Translations under genes and position numbers: made by a program
Notes under the pieces: model-generated
Seen by the model: only the letters and a program-made list of their open reading frames with translations
What the model was told of the DNA's origin: nothing
The model's database searches: none
Part shown: positions 15,898 to 23,400 of the stretch, piece by piece
Numbering within the stretch: the stretch's first letter is position 1
Layout of the letters: each line of letters opens with the position of its first letter
Assembly (NCBI GenBank): GCA_016212855.1
Contig: JACRDP010000013.1
Location: 1-44,798, forward strand
DNA: 44,798 nucleotides
From: Elusimicrobiota bacterium
Lineage (GTDB): Bacteria > Elusimicrobiota > Elusimicrobia > UBA1565 > UBA9628
Direction of reading: 5' to 3'

Positions 15898-16507
15898 GAG
15901 ATGATCCTCGGTATGTCAAATCAAGACCTAAAAAATATTCGCGGATTTTGGCGGAAAGCTGATTGATGGATTTGTCGTTGTGTATGGTCAAATCGGCCAT
16001 ACTCATCTTCTTGGCCAACGGAAGCTGCGCGGCGATTCTCCGTCGTGCTTCTGACGAGCTCACTCCATCTCTGCTGATAATCCGTTGGAGTTGTTTTTGG
16101 GGCTTACACGCTATCACGATCGTCGCGTCGAAATTCTTCTGCAGCTTCTTTTCAAACAACAACGGAATGTCCACCACGACGACCCCTTTTTTCTTACCGA
16201 TCAAACGGGCCATTTCTTTCAAAATCAAAGGATGGGTCACCCGTTCTAAGCCCTCTTTCGCGCGCTTGTCGCTGAAAATCACTCGTCCGAGGAGCGCGCG
16301 GTCGATGGAACGATCCTTGTTTAAAATACATTCACCGAAATCCCTGACGATGCGCTTGTACGCCGCGCGGCCCGGCTTGGCCTGCTCGTGCGCGATTTGA
16401 TCGAGACTGACGGTCGCCGCGCCCAGACGCTTAAAAGTTTTCAATGCCGACGACTTCCCCGTCCCGATCCCGCCGGTCAAACCGACGACGAGACGCTTGG
16501 ACTTCAC
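15881..16507 (-). CDS. coaE: Dephospho-CoA kinase
   Basis: The last step of coenzyme A synthesis: it phosphorylates the 3'-hydroxyl of dephospho-CoA. It has 208 residues, the usual length. The P-loop is [12 protein letters not shown] (9-20). [13 protein letters not shown] supplies the catalytic Asp region, and [12 protein letters not shown] and [21 protein letters not shown] are typical. The start is a GTG at 16507 that overlaps the rhomboid stop (GTGA). The alternative open frame extends far upstream into the rhomboid gene and is not coding. Base composition is clearly lower in GC (bases ~15900-16450) than in rho and polA on either side, although the gene is a normal member of the operon. 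Confidence 0.93.
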   Translation of the reverse strand: MKSKRLVVGLTGGIGTGKSSALKTFKRLGAATVSLDQIAHEQAKPGRAAYKRIVRDFGECILNKDRSIDRALLGRVIFSDKRAKEGLERVTHPLILKEMARLIGKKKGVVVVDIPLLFEKKLQKNFDATIVIACKPQKQLQRIISRDGVSSSEARRRIAAQLPLAKKMSMADLTIHNDKSINQLSAKIREYFLGLDLTYRGSSHGHAD

Positions 16508-17340
16508 GATGGCTTGTTCCTTTCCGAATACTTGTGCATGACGTTCTTCTCTTCGTCGGTGAGGGAGCCGAGGCCGTCGGACAGGATCTTGTCGAGGATG
16601 CGGTCCACCTCGGCCATCTCCGCGTCGGGAGCCGAGGCCTTGGGCTTGGCCGGGCGCCGGGCGACGGGGCGCGGCGGGGCTTCCTCGTCCTCGGGCTCGG
16701 CGCTGACCGCGCGACGCCACAGGGACTTGAGTTGGAGCTTGGCGACCCACCACCAGCGGATGTAGAGGTAGCCCGTGATCATCCCGCCCAGGTGCGCGAA
16801 GCGCGCGACGCCCGGAGTCGTGCCCGACGCCCCGGCGAAGAACTCGATCGCGCCGAAGAGGATCGCCATGTGGGCGGCTTTGATCGGGATCAGGAAGTAG
16901 AGGTAGACGACCGCGTCGGGGTAAAGCATCGCGAAGGCGACGAGCAGGCCGTACACGGAGCCGGACGCGCCGATGACGGGAATGGGCGAGTGCGGCGCCA
17001 GCGCCAGATGCGCTCCGGCCGCGCCGAGGCCGCATAGGAAGTAATACTTCAGGAAGTCGCGCTCGCCCCACTGCGACTCCACGGGCATGCCGAACATCCA
17101 CAGCGCGAAGAGATTGAAGATGAGATGCCACATGTTGCCGTGCAGGAAGAGGTAGGTGACCGGCTGCCAGATCCAGCGCTGGAAGACCACCTGCTGAGGC
17201 ACGAGGCCGAAGAGCTGGTTGAGCTCGGGGCCGACGACCAGGGCGGCGACGAAGCCGACGAGGTTGGCGATCATCAGCATACGGATCGCCGGGGGCAGGT
17301 TACGGAAGTCGATCGGGTCGTGGCGGAAGATGCGCGTCAC
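16504..17340 (-). CDS. Rhomboid-family intramembrane serine protease
   Basis: A 278-residue polytopic protease that cuts substrates inside the membrane. The catalytic dyad is complete: S126 in GASGSVYG and H183 in ARFAHLGGMITGY. The N-terminal half has the HGNMWHLIFNLFALWMFG segment, which carries the conserved His/Asn of the oxyanion region. About six membrane helices are visible between residues 20 and 200. The C-terminal ~80 residues are cytoplasmic, acidic then Pro/Ala/Lys-rich, ending in a predicted helix (AEVDRILDKILSDGLGSLTDEEKNVMHKYSE). This tail resembles those of other bacterial rhomboids of the DUF1751/GlpG-like type. The start overlaps polA by 4 bases. The substrate is unknown. 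Confidence 0.9.
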   Translation of the reverse strand: MTRIFRHDPIDFRNLPPAIRMLMIANLVGFVAALVVGPELNQLFGLVPQQVVFQRWIWQPVTYLFLHGNMWHLIFNLFALWMFGMPVESQWGERDFLKYYFLCGLGAAGAHLALAPHSPIPVIGASGSVYGLLVAFAMLYPDAVVYLYFLIPIKAAHMAILFGAIEFFAGASGTTPGVARFAHLGGMITGYLYIRWWWVAKLQLKSLWRRAVSAEPEDEEAPPRPVARRPAKPKASAPDAEMAEVDRILDKILSDGLGSLTDEEKNVMHKYSERNKPS

Positions 17341-19940
17341 TTTAATTTCTCCATGTCCTGCCAGTTCGGTCCGGCTTTGACGTCGGCGACGACGGGAACG
17401 CGCAGCGTGATCGCTTTCTCCATCACACCCTTGACCCAGGCGCCGAACTCGGCCGCCTCGGACTTCGCCGTCTCGAAGACGAGCTCATCGTGCACCTGCA
17501 GCAGCAGGACCGCGCCCTTCCCGTGCTTGTGCAGGTCCTTGGCGATGTGGAGCATGGCGAGCTTGATGATGTCCGCCGAGCCGCCCTGGATCGGGGTGTT
17601 GCGCGCGGCCCGCTCGGTGAACTGCCGGACGGCGGCGTTCTTGGCCGTCAGATCCGGCAGCCAGCGCACGCGGCCGAGCAAGGTACGAACCGAGCCGTCG
17701 GCCTTGGCCTTCTCGAGGTTTTTCTCCACCCACTCGGACACGCCGGGATAACGCTGAAGGTATTTCTTGATGTAGGTGGAGGCTTCCTGCTGTGAGATGC
17801 CCAGCTGATTGGACAGGCCGAACGCCGTCTGGCCGTACACGATGCCGAAGTTGATCGCCTTCGCCGCGCGGCGCTGATCGGTGGTGATCTCCGACGCCTT
17901 GACGTGAAATATCTCGGCCGCGGTGCGCAGGTGGATGTCTTCCCCGTTCGCGAACGACTCCATCAGCGTCGCGTCCTGGGATTCATGCGCCAGTACGCGC
18001 AGATCGATCTGCGAGTAGTCGGCGGAGACGAGGACCTTGCCCTTCGGGGCGATGAAGGCGCGGCGGATGCGGCGGCCGGCCTCGGTACGAATGGGAATAT
18101 TCTGTAAATTGGGGTCTAAAGACGACAAACGGCCCGTCACGCTTCCGGTCTGGTCGAACGTCGTGTGCACGCGTTCGGTCTTCGGGTCCATCCGTTCCAA
18201 AAGCCCCCGGACGTACGTGGACTCCAATTTGGCGATCTCGCGGTACTCCAGGATTTTTCCGGGGAGAGCGTGCTGCGCGGCCAGCGCCTGCAGAGTTTCT
18301 TCGTCGGTGGAGCGCCCGCCCTTGGCCGTCTTATGCAAAACCGGAAGACCCAGCTTGTCGAAGAGCACCTCGCCCAGCTGCTTGGGCGACTGCGCGTTGA
18401 GCGGCGCGCCCGCGAGCTTGTCGATGTCCTTCTGCAGCCCGGCCAACGCCGCCACGAACTCCTTGGAGAGCACCTTGAGATAGTCGCCGTCGACGAGGAT
18501 TCCAGCGCGCTCCATCCCGAGGAGGACGTCGGACAGGGGCATTTCCACATTCTTGAACAGCTCGTAAACCCCGGCTTCGTTCATCTTCTCGATCTTGTCC
18601 GCGCGGCCCGAGCAGGCGGCGGCGCGGGCGAGCACGGCCGCCTCGGCGTCGGTCTCCTTCGGGTCCTTCGCGGAGCCGGGGTCGAGGCAGTAGGCGGCGA
18701 GCTTGTAGTCGAAATCGGGGCCGCTCAGCTCGAGCCCGGCGACGTCGAGGGCGCGGCGCGCGCCCTTGAGGTCCCAGCCCGACTTGAGGGCTTTGCTCCC
18801 GAGCGCCGACGTGACCGCTTTGTCCTTCAGCGCGTGCTCGTCTAATACCGCCACACGCCCGTCCTCGAGTCCCAGGCCCAGGCGCACGCGCGAGACGGAG
18901 AGCAGCTCCCCTTCTCCCGCCGAGTCCGGCACGGCGGCGACGAGAATCGACGAGGTTTTGGCCAGTTCCTTGGCGATCGCCTTGAGCTCGACCTTTGACA
19001 CGGTCAACGTGGAAGCGGCCGGCGCGGCCTTGAGCGACGGGGCGGGCGCGGTCGCCACGCCGGCGGGCCGGGGCGGCAGCTCGGCGCCCAGGTCGCGGGC
19101 GAGCGTGCGGAACTCGAATTTCTCGAGGCCCGCGACGAGAACCCTCGGATCCGGGTCCTTCACGCGGCAGCCCTCGGTCGTGGCCTCGAGCGGCACCTTC
19201 TCGTCGAGCGCGATCAACGCCAAGGACAGGTCCGCCGTCTCTTCGCCGTCCTTCAGGGACTGCAGGAGCTTTGGGGTCAGGGCCTTGTCGCCCTTTTTCG
19301 CCGCCGCGATCGCGCCCTTGAAGGAGCCGTACGCCTTGAGCAGTTTGACCGCGCCGACCGGGCCCACGCCCTTGAGGCCGGGCACGTTGTCGGAGGAGTC
19401 GCCGACGATGGCGAGATAATCGCGCACCTGGGACGGGGCGATTCCGAACTTCTCCTCGATCTGGGGCGGATCCATGAACGCGTCCTTGGACGCGTTGAAG
19501 ACGCGGATATCTTTGTCGACGAGCTGAAGCGCGTCCTTGTCGCCGGTCACCAGCACGGCTTGCCAGCCGTCGTTGACGGCGTTGCGCGCCATGGTGGCCA
19601 TGATGTCGTCGGCCTCGAAGCCCGGCTTCTCGACGCAATGGAATCCCATCGCCTCGGCCAGGGGCTTCGCCTGTCCGAGCTGAACGATGAGATCCGGGTC
19701 GATCTCCTTTCGGGTGGCCTTGTACTTGGCGTACATCTTATCGCGGAAGGTCGGGCCCGGGGTGTCGAAGCAGACGGCGAGGCCTTCGGGCTTGTCGCGC
19801 TTGAGGATCTGGATCAAGGTCCGGGCGAAGCCGTAGAGAGCGCCCACCGGCTCCCCCTTGGAGTTCGTCAGGGGCGGCATCGCGTGATAGGCCCTATGCA
19901 GGTAAGCATGGGCGTCGACAAGGTAGAGACGGGGTTTCAT
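17337..19940 (-). CDS. polA: DNA polymerase I (proofreading site lost)
   Basis: A repair and Okazaki-fragment polymerase, 867 residues. Residues 1-~285 are the 5'-3' exonuclease, with VDAHAYLHRAYHA, CFDTPGPTFRDKMY, FEADDIMATMA, VTGDKDALQLVD and the helix-hairpin-helix GDSSDNVPGLKGVGPVGAVKLL. Residues ~310-480 correspond to the 3'-5' exonuclease fold, but the catalytic DxE at its start is missing, as in Taq polymerase. Residues ~480-867 are the polymerase: motif A DYSQIDLRVLAH, motif B RRAAKAINFGIVYGQTAFG and motif C LLQVHDELVFE. All catalytic Asp/Glu of the palm are present. It starts the operon polA-rhomboid-coaE-rho-M23-hydrolase and lies 50 bases after trxA; I found no convincing promoter in that gap, so it may be read from the trxA promoter. 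Confidence 0.95.
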   Translation of the reverse strand: MKPRLYLVDAHAYLHRAYHAMPPLTNSKGEPVGALYGFARTLIQILKRDKPEGLAVCFDTPGPTFRDKMYAKYKATRKEIDPDLIVQLGQAKPLAEAMGFHCVEKPGFEADDIMATMARNAVNDGWQAVLVTGDKDALQLVDKDIRVFNASKDAFMDPPQIEEKFGIAPSQVRDYLAIVGDSSDNVPGLKGVGPVGAVKLLKAYGSFKGAIAAAKKGDKALTPKLLQSLKDGEETADLSLALIALDEKVPLEATTEGCRVKDPDPRVLVAGLEKFEFRTLARDLGAELPPRPAGVATAPAPSLKAAPAASTLTVSKVELKAIAKELAKTSSILVAAVPDSAGEGELLSVSRVRLGLGLEDGRVAVLDEHALKDKAVTSALGSKALKSGWDLKGARRALDVAGLELSGPDFDYKLAAYCLDPGSAKDPKETDAEAAVLARAAACSGRADKIEKMNEAGVYELFKNVEMPLSDVLLGMERAGILVDGDYLKVLSKEFVAALAGLQKDIDKLAGAPLNAQSPKQLGEVLFDKLGLPVLHKTAKGGRSTDEETLQALAAQHALPGKILEYREIAKLESTYVRGLLERMDPKTERVHTTFDQTGSVTGRLSSLDPNLQNIPIRTEAGRRIRRAFIAPKGKVLVSADYSQIDLRVLAHESQDATLMESFANGEDIHLRTAAEIFHVKASEITTDQRRAAKAINFGIVYGQTAFGLSNQLGISQQEASTYIKKYLQRYPGVSEWVEKNLEKAKADGSVRTLLGRVRWLPDLTAKNAAVRQFTERAARNTPIQGGSADIIKLAMLHIAKDLHKHGKGAVLLLQVHDELVFETAKSEAAEFGAWVKGVMEKAITLRVPVVADVKAGPNWQDMEKLK

Positions 19941-19990
19941 CGACCGGAGGTCGGATTAAGGGACGACGGGGCGGCTGAACGAAACGGCGG

Positions 19991-20314
19991 TTAGGCGATC
20001 AGACCGTCGAGGAGCTTCTTGATGTCGGCCTTGGACTGCACGCCGACGCGCTGCTCGACCATCTTGCCGCCCTTGAAGAACAAAATCGTGGGGATGGCCG
20101 AGATGCGGAAGCGGCCGGGCGCGCCGGGATGCTCGTCGGTGTTGAGCTTGCCGACCTTGACCTTCCCCGCGTACTCCTTGGCGATCTCCTCGATGATGGG
20201 GGTCAGCATACGGCACGGACCGCACCAAGGCGCCCAGAAGTCGACCAGCACGGGCTGGGCGGACTCGAGGACTTCCTTGTCGAACGTGTCGTCGGTGAGC
20301 TGGATTTCGGCCAT
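19991..20314 (-). CDS. trxA: Thioredoxin
   Basis: A 107-residue cytoplasmic thiol-disulfide reductant with the active site WCGPC in VDFWAPWCGPCRM. The family's buried Asp/Pro features are kept: VGKLNTDEHPG and the cis-Pro loop AIPTILFFKGG. There is no signal peptide. The ATG at 20314 is preceded by AGGAGAC at about 10 bases, a proper ribosome binding site, unlike many starts in this window. A longer open frame upstream crosses the promoter and was discarded. A consensus promoter lies at 20355-20383. Confidence 0.95.
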   Translation of the reverse strand: MAEIQLTDDTFDKEVLESAQPVLVDFWAPWCGPCRMLTPIIEEIAKEYAGKVKVGKLNTDEHPGAPGRFRISAIPTILFFKGGKMVEQRVGVQSKADIKKLLDGLIA

Positions 20315-20354
20315 CGGGGGAAGTCTCCTATCGGGGGAAGGACGTCGTATTCCC

Positions 20355-20383
20355 ATGATAGCAGGCCCGACGGAACGTGTCAA
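20355..20383 (-). promoter_or_regulatory. Consensus sigma70 promoter of trxA
   Basis: On the minus strand TTGACA (20383-20378) and TATCAT (20360-20355) are 17 bases apart, and TGC precedes the -10 box (extended -10). Transcription should start near 20348, giving a leader of about 34 bases that contains the AGGAGAC ribosome binding site. This is the strongest promoter I can see in the window. Confidence 0.85.
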
Positions 20384-20402
20384 GCTCGACGACAGCGGCC
20401 GA

Positions 20403-23400
20403 TCAAGGCTTGACCTTCAACATCATCCCATCGGAGTGCGCGGTCATCTCCGGCGCGTACATCGATTGCAGCACGGCCGCGCCGATGCGGTAGGTCCCGG
20501 GCGTGGTCGGCCGCACGCGGTAGGAGAGCTTGTACTCGCCGTGCGGCAGCCAGTCGATGAAGAAGTTGGTCAGCGAGTCGCGCGGCTCCTCGTAGCGCGA
20601 GAGGAGGTCCCACTTCCAGCCCGAGCGCAGCTCCTCGGCCTCGAAGCCCGCGCCGCGCGGGTCCTTGAGCTGGACGTACTCGAACTGCGAGCGCGTCTTG
20701 ACGGTCAGGCGCACCTCGATGGTGTCGCCGACGGCGACCGTCTCTCCGGAGGATATCGGCTGAAGCCGATATCCCGATACGCCGGTCTTGTCGCGGCGGA
20801 AAAAGGTCCGCTCGACTTCCAGCATCCCGGCGCCGGAAGCCTTGGGGATTTGGTCGGTGCTGTAGATCCATGTTAAGGAAGCGAAAGCGAAGCCGGGACC
20901 GGTCTTATCGATGACGGCCTTGCCCTGGCCCTCGCGGACCTCGGAGCCCGTCTTCGTCCAGCGCAGGGGTGCCTCGAGCCAGTCGAGCGGCTCGACGCGG
21001 GCCGTCTCCGTGTCGGGGCCCCACTTGATCTTGAAGTCGTCGCCCTTGTCGAGCGCGCCGCGCGACTTGAGGATGTCGAGCAAGGAGTAGATCGCGGCGG
21101 CCGAGGCGCGGGTGGACTTCCACTCGTTGCCCTTACGATTGAATAACAGCCACTGGACCATGCCCGGGATGCGCGGATCCTTGGGCTTCATCGTCAGCAA
21201 GGTCCGCAGGAAGAAGGCGTGCTTCTCGACCGTGTCGTTGTACCACAACCAGGAGATTTTCTCCGGCGCCCAGTACGAGCCCGCGATCGGATCGGTGCGG
21301 AGCCCGTCGAGGGCGCGCGCCAAATAATTATCCGCCTTGTCCTTCTCGCCCAGGCGCCAGTACACGTAGGCCGCGTAGCCGCGGCCGAACGGGGTCAACG
21401 CGTCGCCGTGCTTGTCGGCGTAGTCGGCCCAGACCTTGGCGAAACGCCAGCCCTGCTCGGCGCCGGGCATGGTCTTCGGGAAGGAGGTGACGACGTAGGC
21501 CGAGTACAGGATCAAAGCGATCTCCCCTTCCTCGGGCTTCATGTGCTTGGGTATCTCATTGTTGGCGTAGGCCAGCGCGCGCGAGACCACCTCGGCGGGC
21601 GGCTGGACGCCGTAGCGTTGGGCCTCGGCGAAGCCGGCGAGCACGAGCATGGTCATGTACGGGCTCGGGCGGCCGCCGGGGAACCAGGGGAAGCTGCCGT
21701 CAGGAAGCTGGTAGGCCTTGAGCTTGCTCAGGGAGTCGTCGAGTTCGGCCTCCACGATCTTGGGATCGAACATGTCGACCAAGGGCCAGATCGTTTTACG
21801 TCCTTTCGAGATCTCTTCCCACGGCGACTCCATGAGCCGGGTCAGGCGGCGCGGGTCGTTGCGGTCCCAGGCGGGCGTGAGCGTGTCGCGCTTGGGAATC
21901 TTCTTCGTCGCGGCGGCGAGCGCCGGGTATTTCTTGTAGAAGGCGTTGACGATGGCCAAAGGCACGTAGCGGTCGAGGACCTGCTCGGTGCATTCGTACG
22001 GATAATGAATGAGCGAGGGCAGGGAATTGAGGATGATCAGCGCCAGCTGCGGGTCCACCTGCAGATGGATCGACTCGTGTTCGCGCGTCGGGTCCGGCGT
22101 CGCCCACGTGGGTAAGGTCAGAACCTTGCGCAAAGCGCCGTCGAGGACGACGAACGCCGTTTCGATGAGGCGTTCGCGAGAGGGCAAGATCGGAAGCTCA
22201 CGCTCCTCGGCGTCGGCCAAAGCCCCGGAGCGGGCGATCGCGCGGATCAGAAAGGTCGTCGTGCCGCGCGGCGCCTTCACGGTCCAGGACAGGGGCGCGA
22301 TCCCGTGCGGTTTCGCGGTGAACGAGACGGTCGTGCCGGTCAAGCCGAGCTTGGCCGCCGCGTCTTTGCCGTCCTCGGTGACCGCGAGCGTCACTTCTCC
22401 TATCAACGGAGCCCCGGTTTCGTTGTGGACGATCGCCTGAAGCAGGCCTTCATCGCCTTCGCGGTAGAAGCGCGGCATCTCGACGCGAACCATCAGCTCC
22501 TTGCGGGTGACGGACTCGGCCTCGACGGTCCCGCGCTTGACGTCGCGCGTGAGCACGACGGCGCTCGTCTTCCAGCTCGTCAGGCGCTCGGGCGCCTTGA
22601 ATTTGAAGAACGCATTTCCATCCTTAACCTTGAGGTGCGCGTCGAAGAAGGCGGTCTCGGAGAAATCCTTGCGTGACGCGACCGGCGGCTCCGCCGGCTT
22701 CGCCTCGTTTTTGGCTCCGGCGTCCTTGCGCTTGGCCATCCCCTCCTCGCGGGCCTCGCTGAGACGCGCCGGGGCCGAGGCGGGCGCAGACCGTGAAAAG
22801 GCCATGCCCGCTCCGCCGATCATGTCCATTTCCTGGTCCAGGGCGCCGGACGCCGCGCCGCGCACGGCGGCCAAACCTTTGTAGCGCCCCCCGAATCCCG
22901 GCCGGTATACCCGGCTGCGGTTGAGGCGCAGGCCGGGTTCCACGGGCTCGCGGATCGCCTCGTAATAGAGGTCCAGCATTTTCTTAACCCAGCCCGTCTC
23001 GACGGGCATCTGATGGCCGTACGGATTGAACAGCGAGCCCACGGCGGGACTGTAGGTCCAGCGCGGAACGTAAAGAGAAGAGGTCCAGTCGCCCGCGCCC
23101 GCGGCGTAATACTCGAGTGAGCGGTCGTAGACGCGCACCGCGGCTTCGCCGGAGACGGGCTTGTCGGCGCGGTCGCGCACGGACAAGGACCAGGAGACGG
23201 CCTGGCCGGGCTTCATCACCGCGTCGTGGCGCAGCTTGACCGTCAGTTCGCGATCCTTCCAGGGCACTTCCACGCGGACCTGGCCCGCTCGGATCGCGAA
23301 GTCTTTGGCTCCGAACCAGCGCACGGTGAAGCCGCCCTTGTGGTCGTCGCCCACCGGAATCTCGAGCGTCTGCACGCCGCCGCCGCGCACGACGCGGCGC

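Noticed and set aside
16508-17131. Upstream extension of coaE to 17131
   Set aside because: The added residues are an Arg-rich shadow of the rhomboid gene; the GTG at 16507 with the GTGA overlap gives a standard-length CoaE.
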